A stretch of 47,667 nt of DNA from a virus: IMG/VR virus record IMGVR_UViG_3300028361_000044, positions 1-47,667 of that record; one strand, 5' to 3'. Both the position numbers and the translations under genes were made by a program. Below are positions 15,942-23,065 of the stretch, piece by piece. The notes under the pieces are model-generated. The model searched no databases. It had not been told where the DNA came from and worked only from the letters and a program-made list of their open reading frames with translations. The first letter of the stretch is position 1, and every line of letters starts with the position of its first letter.

Positions 15942-16661
15942 TTATAGTCTTTCTAGGACTAACATGTGTCCGCTGTTTTCAAAGGTTAGTGTATGATCGC
16001 CAAACTTTGTTATATTATAATCGCCTATGTATTTTGTTAAAAACAATAGTTCGGCGTATGCATCCACGTTTATTCTTTCCTTTATTGCATTATCTATCTG
16101 TACACTCTCGCCAAACCCTTTGACTTTAAATACAACTGGGTCAGAAAACACTTTTTTTATACTAAGTGTTTGGTCGTGCGTAAGCGTTACTTCGTCTAAA
16201 TAACTTCGGTTAAAGAAATTCTTAAAGTTGTTCATATTTGTTTCAGTTACTACAGATTCATAAGATGTCTTGTCAGTAGGAATACTATTTGTTAATTCTT
16301 CTACAGTAAGAGGTCTGCTTTCAAAACCTTTGTAATACCGAAATTCAAAGTCATTTCTTCCAGCAAGTTTTGAAACGCCATCCATTAATTCCATAATTTG
16401 TTCAACAACTTCTGGATCTCTTTCAATTTCAACAAACACTCGATACATGCCGTCGTCTTGTTCACCACTTGAACAATCAGCATCTAGTACAAAGCCGTAG
16501 CCCTTTTCGATAAATGCCACAAGGTCCTGTGCGGGTGCCTCTTCTCTTACAGTAAAACTTACAACAACAATGGATGAATCGTTTCCCATTTTACTACTGT
16601 ACGAATCAATTTCAAAAACCTGTTCAACCATGTCATTTAAATCACGTGCGCCAAGACCCAT
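15942..16661 (-). CDS. Conserved marine T4-like protein (239 aa), unknown
   Basis: Two parts: an N-terminal alpha/beta domain with DSSIVVVSFTVREEAPAQDL (ferredoxin-like strand-helix pattern), and a C-terminal part with YSYESVVTE-type helices and strands ending TLTFENSGHMLVLERL. It overlaps the preceding gene by 1 nt and is probably co-expressed. Widely seen in marine T4-like phages as a hypothetical; no motif. Confidence 0.6.
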   Translation of the reverse strand: MGLGARDLNDMVEQVFEIDSYSSKMGNDSSIVVVSFTVREEAPAQDLVAFIEKGYGFVLDADCSSGEQDDGMYRVFVEIERDPEVVEQIMELMDGVSKLAGRNDFEFRYYKGFESRPLTVEELTNSIPTDKTSYESVVTETNMNNFKNFFNRSYLDEVTLTHDQTLSIKKVFSDPVVFKVKGFGESVQIDNAIKERINVDAYAELLFLTKYIGDYNITKFGDHTLTFENSGHMLVLERL

Positions 16662-17215
16662 TACAAAGCACCTCCGTTGTCGCCAGCAGCGTCCGGTGCT
16701 GCTTGATCTTCCGCCTCTGGTGATATCTCGTCCGGTAGTGCATTCTGCGGTTCTTCTTCTACATCGGCGTCTGTTATGTCATCCAGGTTTTCCAAGTTAG
16801 CAGCATACATGTCAGCAAGCAATTTCTTGGGCATGCGAATTTCAACAATCCATATAGGAGATTTTTCCATTTTTCCTTTTTTAGTACCAGTCCGCAAGTC
16901 GGCTTGAGTTCTTACTTTTCTTGGTTTTGCAATGTACGACTTTTCATAAGACACTTTACAGTCATAATCAAGAAGACGCTTGCCGCCCATTGGGTCTGGC
17001 ATCTTATCTCTCTTCCAGAAAAATTTAGCTGAAATCCAATGTCTATCAATTGTTGGGCCAGCAGCAAGTTCGCCGTCTTGCCAATTTTTGTAAACGTAAA
17101 TGTCGAGTTCATCGAGTACACGTTCGAAGTCTTTTAATACTTCAAACGCACTATTGCTTTCGTACATACCTTCGATGTTTTTAATTACATCTAATTCGTC
17201 AAGAATGTTGCTCAT
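16661..17215 (-). CDS. Conserved marine T4-like protein (184 aa), unknown
   Basis: Contains YVYKNWQDGELAAGPTIDRHW, WKRDKMPDPMGGKRLLDYDC and IWIVEIRMPKKL, a conserved alpha/beta core, and an acidic, low-complexity C-terminus (DADVEEEPQNALPDEISPEAED). A late octamer (17241-17248) lies 26 nt upstream, so a virion or assembly role is likely. Its promoter region is shared back to back with phoH. Confidence 0.65.
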   Translation of the reverse strand: MSNILDELDVIKNIEGMYESNSAFEVLKDFERVLDELDIYVYKNWQDGELAAGPTIDRHWISAKFFWKRDKMPDPMGGKRLLDYDCKVSYEKSYIAKPRKVRTQADLRTGTKKGKMEKSPIWIVEIRMPKKLLADMYAANLENLDDITDADVEEEPQNALPDEISPEAEDQAAPDAAGDNGGAL

Positions 17216-17240
17216 TAAAGTTCCTAAATTGTATTACTTA

Positions 17241-17248
17241 TATTTATC
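17241..17248 (-). promoter_or_regulatory. T4-type late promoter (184-aa gene)
   Basis: GATAAATA on the minus strand, 26 nt before the ATG at 17215. Confidence 0.55.
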
Positions 17249-17286
17249 ATTTGTATTCAATGCGTGGTTTTAACACGACACTAGGG

Positions 17287-17294
17287 GATAAATA
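17287..17294 (+). promoter_or_regulatory. T4-type late promoter of phoH
   Basis: GATAAATA on the plus strand, 68 nt before the phoH ATG. Leader contains AGGAGGACTGA as ribosome site and a small GTCCT/AGGAC hairpin. Confidence 0.5.
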
Positions 17295-17362
17295 TAAGTG
17301 CAGGGAATATAACGTCCTGTTAAGGACCAATCACTCTGTCAAACTGCCTACAGGAGGACTGA

Positions 17363-18115
17363 ATGGGTAAAGCTAGAGCTAACAATAATAAAAAGCAATC
17401 GAACTATTTGAAAAATAATACCAACAACACAAACACTAATGTTGTTAAAATTAACAGTTTTCTTCCAAAGAAGAAGAAAACTGTCGATATCATCCCAAGA
17501 AATAGAAATCAAGAAACTTACGTGTTACAACTAACGGACGAGCAGAAAGACATAGTCTTCGGAATAGGTCCTGCAGGAACCGGCAAAACCATGTTGGCGT
17601 GTCAGGTGGCAGTAAAAAGCTTTCTAGATGGGAATGTTGATCGCATTGTTGTTACAAGACCAGCCGTGAGCGCAGATGAAGATTTGGGCTTCCTGCCTGG
17701 TACACTAGAGCAAAAGATGGCTCCTTGGACACGACCTATTTTTGATGTATTTAGAGAATACTTCTACGCTAATGAAATTGAAAACATGATTGCAGAAGGC
17801 GTGATTGAAATTTCTCCACTTGCATACATGCGTGGTAGAACATTCAAAGACGCCTATATTATTGCAGATGAAATGCAAAATGCAACACCTAATCAAATGA
17901 AGATGTTGCTAACACGTATCGGAACAGGATCTAAGATGACTGTTACCGGCGACCTTGCACAGGCAGACAGGCTCAAAGACAATGGACTACTTAACTTTGT
18001 TGAACAAGTGAAAGAATTTAATGCAACTCATATTTCAGTTGTTGAGTTTGAACACAGCGACATCGAAAGACATGCTGCTGTTAAAGAAGTCCTTCGGGTA
18101 TACGGCGACTATTAA
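17363..18115 (+). CDS. phoH: PhoH-like P-loop ATPase (250 aa)
   Basis: A low-complexity Asn/Lys N-terminus is followed by the PhoH domain: Walker A GPAGTGKT at 69-76, then VTRPAVSADEDLGFLPG, a Walker B-like AYIIADEMQN and the PhoH end MTVTGDLAQADRL. PhoH is a marker gene of marine phages; family members are ATPases, with RNase/helicase activity reported in some. It is the only sizeable plus-strand gene in the first 37 kb. AGGAGGACTGA lies before the ATG. Downstream are an inverted repeat and the converging 91-aa gene. Confidence 0.95.
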   Translation: MGKARANNNKKQSNYLKNNTNNTNTNVVKINSFLPKKKKTVDIIPRNRNQETYVLQLTDEQKDIVFGIGPAGTGKTMLACQVAVKSFLDGNVDRIVVTRPAVSADEDLGFLPGTLEQKMAPWTRPIFDVFREYFYANEIENMIAEGVIEISPLAYMRGRTFKDAYIIADEMQNATPNQMKMLLTRIGTGSKMTVTGDLAQADRLKDNGLLNFVEQVKEFNATHISVVEFEHSDIERHAAVKEVLRVYGDY

Positions 18116-18122
18116 TAAAAAT

Positions 18123-18146
18123 GCTAGGTTCCCAACGGGACCTAGC
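18123..18146 (-). terminator. Terminator hairpin after the microprotein cluster
   Basis: Stem GCTAGGT(T)CCC / GGGACCTAGC with one bulge and a 3-nt loop. On the minus strand it is followed by ATTTTTATT, so it fits the end of the minus-strand cluster; it also lies just after phoH on the plus strand. A weaker CCGCC/GGCGG hairpin lies next to it at about 18160-18180. Confidence 0.55.
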
Positions 18147-18206
18147 TAATCAACCAACTCCGCCTAAGATCTTTTGGCGGCACATTAGCAGTTGGCTTAC
18201 TTGCAA

Positions 18207-18482
18207 TTATACTCCTACACTCTGTAGCTTGCCTCGAGGTAGTGGCACAGGATTCTTTAGTAGCCATACTAGATATTCATTTTCAGTAAATATATAATTC
18301 CAGTAAATTTCTTTTATCGGTGTCTTACCATCAGCATCCTGGTAAATTTTTACCTGTACATAGTAACTTCTCCAAATCCACTTACCACTGTTGCTTTTGA
18401 GCGGAAGCCATGCCCATCTTTGCTGAATAGCACGCTCTGGCAATGCAGGCCCTGGCGTATATCCTGAATTAACTCCCATCAT
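18207..18482 (-). CDS. Trp-rich microprotein A2 (91 aa)
   Basis: Carries WAWLPLKSNSGKWIWRSYYV, the core it shares with the 79-aa protein at 18908-19147 (YAWLPKK..SSKWVWRRRYI). The pair suggests a tandem duplication of this microprotein together with its gp23-like neighbour. Start overlaps the previous stop as ATGA. Not recognised as an enzyme; Trp/Arg-rich with a basic strand pattern. Confidence 0.6.
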   Translation of the reverse strand: MMGVNSGYTPGPALPERAIQQRWAWLPLKSNSGKWIWRSYYVQVKIYQDADGKTPIKEIYWNYIFTENEYLVWLLKNPVPLPRGKLQSVGV

Positions 18483-18739
18483 TTAAACTTCCCCTTTAAT
18501 GATTTTAGTATTTCTTGATCGATGCTATCGGCCATTTCCTTTATAACAGCATTTTGCAGTTCTTCCTTGACATTTATTCCGTAATAAGACTCCATTTCTT
18601 CATCCATTTCAACGGCCCACGTTGCGCTCAATTCCCGCGACTTGCTATGTACTTGTTGTTTTAATACTTTAATATTAGGACGTTCCTGCGGCTGACTTAT
18701 TATGCGCCAGGTCTCTGCTTTATCTTCTTCTCTACTCAT
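18479..18739 (-). CDS. Microprotein B2 with gp23-like spine-helix segment (86 aa)
   Basis: Begins MSREEDKAETW, then contains KSRELSATWAVEMDEEM and YYGINVKEELQNAVIK followed by IDQEILKSL. This tracks the T4-like gp23 major-capsid region (ALSRALKAEYSIELAQDLR, HGMDADAELSGIL, EINREVV) in register over about 50 residues. It is far too short to be a capsid protein. It overlaps neighbours by ATGA on both sides. Either a remnant or a captured capsid helix with a new role, such as an assembly or scaffold mimic. Confidence 0.6.
   Translation of the reverse strand: MSREEDKAETWRIISQPQERPNIKVLKQQVHSKSRELSATWAVEMDEEMESYYGINVKEELQNAVIKEMADSIDQEILKSLKGKFK
18707..18736. repeat. Direct repeat copy 1 (SREEDKAETW coding)
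   Basis: 30 nt matching 18880-18909 with one mismatch; encodes the shared SREEDKAETW front of B1 and B2. A probable recombination scar from duplication. Confidence 0.8.
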
Positions 18740-18924
18740 TGTGTTATCTCATACCGTGTTTTAAATTTTATGGGCGTCGTAGATGAAGGAACGGCTCCGA
18801 CAATTTGTAACGGAATATACGGACAATAAAATAAAGCGGCATCTGTTGGTACTTGTACTGGCAGCTTGTTTAATGCTTTCCAGGTCTCTGCTTTGTCTTC
18901 TTCTCTACTAGTAATAGTACGCAC
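18736..18924 (-). CDS. Microprotein B1 with gp23-like C-terminal segment (62 aa)
   Basis: GTG start at 18924 preferred: AAGAAGG lies six bases upstream, and the longer ATG frame begins inside gene A1. Product contains SREEDKAETW (shared with B2) and then LFYCPYIPLQIVGAVPSS, with IKFKTRYE at its end. The T4-like gp23 C-terminus reads YYAPYVALTPL...GFKTRY, so this is the other recognisable gp23 piece. Together B1 and B2 hold two separate gp23 motifs fused to the same front end. Confidence 0.55.
   Translation of the reverse strand: MRTITSREEDKAETWKALNKLPVQVPTDAALFYCPYIPLQIVGAVPSSTTPIKFKTRYEITQ
18880..18909. repeat. Direct repeat copy 2 (SREEDKAETW coding)
   Basis: Second copy of the 30-nt repeat at 18707-18736. 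Confidence 0.8.
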
Positions 18925-19147
18925 GGTTACCTTCTTCTGCTTCTCTTTTAAAATCTCGTGTGAGCGATAACAGCATATAGTCATTTGGTGTGTATGATTC
19001 CACCGTTACTACATGAAGCGGTGTTCCCGCAATCGGAGCAATGGTCATCTTAATTTTTATATAACGACGCCGCCACACCCACTTGCTGCTGGTAAGCTTT
19101 TTTGGTAACCATGCATATTTGTTTTTGATTGATACTTTGCCTGTCAT
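18908..19147 (-). CDS. Trp-rich microprotein A1 (79 aa)
   Basis: Core NKYAWLPKKLTSSKWVWRRR is homologous to A2. Its start codon overlaps the stop of a 15-aa leader peptide (ATGA), so translation is probably coupled to the leader. The C-terminus overlaps B1. No known function; a strongly basic, aromatic surface could bind nucleic acid or a structural protein. Confidence 0.55.
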   Translation of the reverse strand: MTGKVSIKNKYAWLPKKLTSSKWVWRRRYIKIKMTIAPIAGTPLHVVTVESYTPNDYMLLSLTRDFKREAEEGNRAYYY

Positions 19148-19191
19148 ACTGCCATTGGCGCTTTGATACTAGGCATCGGGTTATATTTCAT
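19144..19191 (-). CDS. 15-residue leader peptide
   Basis: ATG at 19191 with AAAGGAG seven to nine bases upstream; encodes MKYNPMPSIKAPMAV and stops in TGA overlapping the A1 ATG. Either a translational-coupling leader or a real micropeptide. Confidence 0.45.
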   Translation of the reverse strand: MKYNPMPSIKAPMAV

Positions 19192-19309
19192 AGATACTTA
19201 CTCCTTTAAAAGTTCCCCTTGTTGGGAGTTTTCCTTGTCTTATACGATTTATCGTTGCGTGTAAATTTGCTATACTTGTTATAAGTTCTTTGTAGTTGTA
19301 TATTATGAT
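19181..19309 (-). CDS. Possible small gene with ATC/ATA start (42 aa)
   Basis: Open frame from ATC-ATA-ATA to TAA with a protein-like sequence including YKELITSIANLHATINRIRQ. AAAAAAAGGAAAAC places a good ribosome site before the ATC/ATA, but there is no ATG, GTG or TTG; a TAA in frame limits it upstream. Low confidence; listed because the composition looks coding and it fills an otherwise empty stretch. Confidence 0.3.
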   Translation of the reverse strand: MIIYNYKELITSIANLHATINRIRQGKLPTRGTFKGVSIYEI

Positions 19310-19331
19310 GTTTTCCTTTTTTTAAATCTTG

Positions 19332-19427
19332 TTAATGTTGAGTTAGTTTTTTTTTTTCTATATTAAACGAGCTTCCATAATATCTACGCTGAGTTTTAGT
19401 ATTTTCTATATAATACATTCCTTGCAT
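19332..19427 (-). CDS. Possible small protein (31 aa) behind an RBS hairpin
   Basis: ATG at 19427, TAA at 19332. Starts MQGMYYIENTKTQRRYYG, ends at a run of 11 A. Its ribosome site AAAGGAACAGCAATG is identical to that of the 74-aa gene at 23286 and lies in the 3' arm of the 12-bp hairpin 19429-19467. The A-run could cause slippage. Real expression is uncertain. Confidence 0.35.
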   Translation of the reverse strand: MQGMYYIENTKTQRRYYGSSFNIEKKKLTQH

Positions 19428-19428
19428 T

Positions 19429-19467
19429 GCTGTTCCTTTCTTTATCTATCTTATTGAAAGGAACAGC
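19429..19467 (-). terminator. 12-bp hairpin after thyA, containing a ribosome-binding site
   Basis: Perfect inverted repeat GCTGTTCCTTTC / GAAAGGAACAGC with a 15-nt loop, nine bases after the thyA stop. No T-run follows, so it may act as RNA-stability or RBS-occluding structure rather than a classical terminator. Confidence 0.5.
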
Positions 19468-19475
19468 AAGAAAAA

Positions 19476-20342
19476 TTACACAGCAAACGGCATTTTAATT
19501 TCAGGATGGTGATTATAATTTATCAACTTATAATCACTAGGTTTTGTTTTTATTAACTCATCTAAATTTGAAAACTCAGGCATTTCCAATGTCGGTCCTG
19601 GTAACGGATCTCTCTTAAGTTGTTCTTTTATTCCTTCCATTTGATTTTGATAGATATGTAAATCTCCAGAGGTATGAATAAACTCACCAACCTTTAGCCC
19701 AAGGAGTTGTGCAAACATATGTGTAAGCAAACTGTAACTGGCAATATTAAATGGCAACCCAAGTGGTGCATCTGCTGAACGCTGATACAATTGGCAACTT
19801 AATTCTCCATCTTGTACATAAAATTGAAACATGGTATGACAAGGCGGCAACGCCATTACAGGAACACGGTCGACATTCCAGGAATTTACAATATGTCTTC
19901 TGCTGTACGGATCATTGTGCAAGCTTTCTAGCACTTGTGCTATCTGGTCGACGTATCCTAGCTGTGCATCCCACGTTCGCCACTGATGGCCGTACACGGG
20001 CCCTAGATCCTTCTCTGTAGGGGTGTTCTTGTATCCTAGGTCTCGCGCCTGCTTGTCTGCGTTGGCAGTCCATATGGTATTCTTGCCTATTAGTTCTTCT
20101 CTTGGTTTTTCGTATAGTATTTCAGCAAGCCTACGTTCGTCGGTGCTGCCTTCTAAAAACCAAAGCAATTCCGAAACAACACTTTTCCATGCAAGTTTCT
20201 TAGTAGTCACTGCTGGAAATTCTTTGCGTAAATCAAATCGCATTTGATATCCAAATACTCCACGTGTACCTGTACCTGTTCTGTCGTCGCGATCTTTGCC
20301 GTTGGCTAGAATAAATTCTAGAGCTTCATGGTATTGCTTCAT
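19476..20342 (-). CDS. td: Thymidylate synthase ThyA (288 aa)
   Basis: Canonical folate-dependent enzyme making dTMP from dUMP: RTGTGTRGVFG near residue 21, SRR at 147-149 and catalytic Cys168 in LPPCHTMFQFYV, then RSADAPLGLPFNIASYSLL. Length is close to bacterial ThyA. In T4 the gene is td and carries an intron; here the reading frame is uninterrupted. Works with the DHFR gene 345 nt upstream to supply dTMP for phage DNA. Confidence 0.97.
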   Translation of the reverse strand: MKQYHEALEFILANGKDRDDRTGTGTRGVFGYQMRFDLRKEFPAVTTKKLAWKSVVSELLWFLEGSTDERRLAEILYEKPREELIGKNTIWTANADKQARDLGYKNTPTEKDLGPVYGHQWRTWDAQLGYVDQIAQVLESLHNDPYSRRHIVNSWNVDRVPVMALPPCHTMFQFYVQDGELSCQLYQRSADAPLGLPFNIASYSLLTHMFAQLLGLKVGEFIHTSGDLHIYQNQMEGIKEQLKRDPLPGPTLEMPEFSNLDELIKTKPSDYKLINYNHHPEIKMPFAV

Positions 20343-20343
20343 C

Positions 20344-20538
20344 TTATTTAACTCCTGCGTGTTTTAAAATAATTTCGAGGGCAATACTTCTTGCCTTACT
20401 TGGCATGCCTTCGTCAACGTAATAGTTATCAATTAACTCTTCTCTCCAATCGTCACCATACTTTAATGAAAGGAATGTTGCAGTTTTATCATCAATTACC
20501 TGCTCTTTATCACTTACTAATTCTTCTAGATGTTTCAT
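20344..20538 (-). CDS. Small protein between frd and td (64 aa), unknown
   Basis: Begins MKHLEELVSDKEQVI and continues SLKYGDDWREELIDNYYV; helical, acidic. One base separates its stop from td. No motif. Its start overlaps the small ORF ending at 20540 (TAAGATG), suggesting a coupled cluster. Confidence 0.55.
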   Translation of the reverse strand: MKHLEELVSDKEQVIDDKTATFLSLKYGDDWREELIDNYYVDEGMPSKARSIALEIILKHAGVK

Positions 20539-20539
20539 C

Positions 20540-20665
20540 TTATTCGTCTCCTGTATCTTTAGATAATTTATTTATAAGATATTCGGCTGGGCCAAAATAT
20601 AAATTATCTGTGCAATTTAATGCTTTGTATTTTTGTTCATTAGTTAGAAGAGGTAATAATCCCAC
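20540..20665 (-). CDS. Small ORF in the frd-td gap (41 aa)
   Basis: Candidate GTG start at 20665; product ends GDE just before the 64-aa gene and contains LLTNEQKYKALNCTDNLYFG. The frame is continuous with the DHFR frame across its stop, so a read-through product is also conceivable. No ribosome site. Composition is protein-like. Confidence 0.35.
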   Translation of the reverse strand: MGLLPLLTNEQKYKALNCTDNLYFGPAEYLINKLSKDTGDE

Positions 20666-20686
20666 CGGTGGCTTTTTATCACGGCT

Positions 20687-21175
20687 TTAGTCACTGTCTC
20701 TGATCCATTTTTCAATATTGATATCTGTGCCGGGTGTAGTTGCGTCCAGAAGAAACTTTTCTTTGATTAATTCTGCCGGAAGTGCAACATCGCAGTCAAA
20801 TGTGCCATCAATACGACTCAGCCATATCTCGTTAATGATCGGAAGTAATCCATTAACTAATTGGGCGCCGCCGATGACCCACACATGTTGTAATTTGGAC
20901 ATTGCAATTAGTCCACTGGTCGCAGCGTCAAATGTTAAATAATGATACGGGCCATTTTTGTCCATCACACTGCTGGTGATTACTACGTTGTTGCGATTGG
21001 GCAACGGCCGACTCTTGACCGGTAAGCTGTCCCAGGTAGACTTGCCCATTACAACCACTGCACCAACTGTGCATTCCTTGAACCATTTTAAGTCCGCAGG
21101 ATTATGTGGCCACGGCAAACCACCGTCTTTGCCAATCCCCCAGTTGTCGTCGCATGCTAGTATTGCTCTAATCAA
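20687..21175 (-). CDS. frd: Dihydrofolate reductase (162 aa)
   Basis: DHFR fold with [34 protein letters not shown] (acidic Asp near 28), MGKSTWDSLP and WVIGGAQLVN. Reduces dihydrofolate produced by ThyA. In T4 the same pair is frd-td. It overlaps the 92-aa membrane protein by 4 nt. Confidence 0.95.
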   Translation of the reverse strand: MIRAILACDDNWGIGKDGGLPWPHNPADLKWFKECTVGAVVVMGKSTWDSLPVKSRPLPNRNNVVITSSVMDKNGPYHYLTFDAATSGLIAMSKLQHVWVIGGAQLVNGLLPIINEIWLSRIDGTFDCDVALPAELIKEKFLLDATTPGTDINIEKWIRDSD

Positions 21176-21450
21176 TTTATGTCTCTCATTAATTTTTGAT
21201 TTTCTTTTTCAACTTCGTACTTAGACTCTATATAAACTATCCGCAATGCAAATGATATACCTCCTAGAACAAGTGGTAATACAAATGACAGTGACATTAT
21301 AATGTTTATGTTGCTTACTCCTAACCCAAAATACAGTGTAGAACTAATAATGCCAAAGATGGCGCCGCAGCCTGCAATCCATATTAGTCCAACTGCTATT
21401 GTCTCAAGCACTGTGCTAAAAAATTTCTTCCATATTCTATTCATCTTCAT
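21172..21450 (-). CDS. Small two-helix membrane protein (92 aa)
   Basis: Basic start, then hydrophobic segments [20 protein letters not shown] and [20 protein letters not shown], and a charged C-terminal helix ([16 protein letters not shown]). Lies between the ferredoxin and frd and overlaps both ends. Phage membrane protein of unknown role. Confidence 0.55.
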   Translation of the reverse strand: MKMNRIWKKFFSTVLETIAVGLIWIAGCGAIFGIISSTLYFGLGVSNINIIMSLSFVLPLVLGGISFALRIVYIESKYEVEKENQKLMRDIN

Positions 21451-21781
21451 TTCCGGGTTCCTTTGAAAAATATTTCATTTTACCTTCTTTTCCGTCCATT
21501 TCGACAGCAGTCGGCAATTGGTCTTTCTTACTAATAATAACAGGCCATATCTCAGAATATTTGAGATTGAATTCGACCCATTCTTCTGCTCCTGGCGCAG
21601 TGTCAGGAAGTATTGCATCTGCAGGACATTCGGGCTCGCACACTCCGCAATCAATGCATTCGTCCGGATGTATGACCAACATGTTCTCTCCTTCGTAGAA
21701 ACAATCTACTGGCTAAGGGCAGACTTCAACACAATCTGTATACTTGCACATAATGCAAGCGTCGTTTACAATATATGTCAT
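21437..21781 (-). CDS. fdxA: 7Fe ferredoxin FdxA with an in-frame amber, readable by a 6-nt ribosome hop
   Basis: The N-terminal part [20 protein letters not shown] and the later [18 protein letters not shown] match bacterial FdxA (3Fe-4S plus 4Fe-4S). Between them the gene reads TGC-CCT-TAG-CCA-GTA-GAT where the family has C-P-V-D. Skipping TAG-CCA from CCT to CCA (both Pro) gives exactly C-P-V-D-C-F-Y. The alternative is a 22-residue peptide plus an 81-aa product from an internal ATG at 21682, which has AAGGAGAGAAC before it. That product would lack the first Cys ligands (C9, C17, C21). The full protein is 112 aa, the family length. See findings. Confidence 0.7.
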
Positions 21782-21861
21782 AGTCCGCCAAAGCCTCCTA
21801 TACAGGACTGCCGGCCCTGATCGGAACATACTTGCGTATGTTTATGTAATGTGTGATGCAT
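21778..21861 (-). CDS. 27-aa His/Cys-containing leader-like peptide before fdxA
   Basis: ATG at 21861 with GGAGG nine bases before; begins [12 protein letters not shown], ends GGFGGL. Its TGA overlaps the fdxA ATG (ATGA), so it likely couples translation to fdxA. Confidence 0.45.
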   Translation of the reverse strand: MHHTLHKHTQVCSDQGRQSCIGGFGGL

Positions 21862-21898
21862 TTAGTGTATCCTCCAAATTGTTTACAATATACGTCAT
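21842..21898 (-). CDS. 18-aa ORF starting MTYIVN (partial copy of fdxA start)
   Basis: ATG at 21898; first six residues MTYIVN are identical to those of fdxA with 17 of 18 DNA bases matching, then it diverges. It overlaps the stop of the 85-aa gene. Probably a partial duplication, not a functional gene. Confidence 0.35.
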   Translation of the reverse strand: MTYIVNNLEDTLNASHIT

Positions 21899-22152
21899 TC
21901 CTTGCCTTTTAGTGTAGCAATCATATCCTTATTTTCAAGAAATAATACATCTCTGGCTTGTAGTATAGCACTAATTACTTCGGAAATTATTCCAACAATT
22001 AATAATAGGGTAAGCATCACCGGAAGAAAAGGCATTCCTCGAGCAAGCCCAAATATTGTAATAAATGGAAGTACTCCTATATAAATCAAAAACGGAAATT
22101 TTATAGCAGTTAATACTGTTTTCCAAATAAACTTTAATTTTCTATCAGACAT
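21895..22152 (-). CDS. Small two-helix membrane protein (85 aa)
   Basis: Basic start SDRKLKFIWKTV, then hydrophobic FPFLIYIGVLPFITIFGLA and MLTLLLIVGIISEVISAIL, then a charged tail. Overlaps gp44 by 8 nt. Resembles the small membrane protein at 21172-21450 in layout; role unknown. Confidence 0.5.
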   Translation of the reverse strand: MSDRKLKFIWKTVLTAIKFPFLIYIGVLPFITIFGLARGMPFLPVMLTLLLIVGIISEVISAILQARDVLFLENKDMIATLKGKE

Positions 22153-23065
22153 CTAATCTTGCCAATCTAATTAAGGTTGCACTTAGGTTAATTTCAGGAT
22201 CAGCCACAAGTGTATGATCCACTAGGCCCTGCTTGATTATAAGTGTTGCGTTTTGCTGTTTTTCTTCTTCGCCAAACAAGTCGATGTTGTCGTACAGCCA
22301 ACGATAAATTTCTTCCATATCGTCTGAACGAACAGTTCCGCACAATAACTTTCGTGCATCGTGTATCTTGCCTTCTTTAAACAAGTCAACCATTTTAACT
22401 TTCCAGTCAGCTATTCCGGTGTCAGCTTTCTCAGCAGAGGTAAGAGATCCATTGATCGAATTCTCTTGTATAAGACCGATGCATTTCCGTAAGTCAGGGT
22501 ATGTAATTTTAACATACTTGTCCAGCGTTTCGATGTCAAACTGTATTTTTTCTTCTATAAGAACATGTGCCACTCTTGCAGTAAATTCAACTTGGTCAAT
22601 TTTAGCAAAGTGGAATTGCAAGCATCGACTGTGCAACGGCGGAGATATCATGTTAGGCTTATTGGTGGTCATAATAAATCTAGCATACGGAGAATACTGT
22701 TCAATGATACCTTTCAGTGAATCTTGTCCCTGCGGTGACAGCCGGTCTGCTTCGTCTAACAGTACTACCTTGAAATCACCCCATGGAATAGTGTTGAGGA
22801 ACGGAACAATTCTATCACGAATGAAGTCAATTCCAGTTTCTCTACTAGCGTTAACTTCCATTACATCCATGTCTTCTACATCAAGCTCGTGTATCAGCAT
22901 TTTAGCCATTGACGTCTTTCCTGTGCCCGCTGTACCAGATAAGATCAAATGCGGAATTGACTTTCCGGTTATCCACTGTTTTACCTGCGAGTGTTGCTGG
23001 TCGTCGCGAAACACATACCCATCTATTGTTTTAGGCCGGTACTTGTCTGTCCATAATTCTTTCAT
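22145..23065 (-). CDS. 44: Sliding-clamp loader ATPase subunit gp44 (306 aa)
   Basis: T4-type clamp-loader large subunit: Walker A GTAGTGKT at 44-51, Walker B VVLLDEADRLS around 100-110, sensor-region TTNKPN and arginine-finger SRC at 146-148. With gp62 (not in the window) it loads the gp45 sliding clamp onto primer-template for gp43. It overlaps the coiled-coil gene by 4 nt upstream and a membrane protein downstream. Confidence 0.94.
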   Translation of the reverse strand: MKELWTDKYRPKTIDGYVFRDDQQHSQVKQWITGKSIPHLILSGTAGTGKTSMAKMLIHELDVEDMDVMEVNASRETGIDFIRDRIVPFLNTIPWGDFKVVLLDEADRLSPQGQDSLKGIIEQYSPYARFIMTTNKPNMISPPLHSRCLQFHFAKIDQVEFTARVAHVLIEEKIQFDIETLDKYVKITYPDLRKCIGLIQENSINGSLTSAEKADTGIADWKVKMVDLFKEGKIHDARKLLCGTVRSDDMEEIYRWLYDNIDLFGEEEKQQNATLIIKQGLVDHTLVADPEINLSATLIRLARLDV

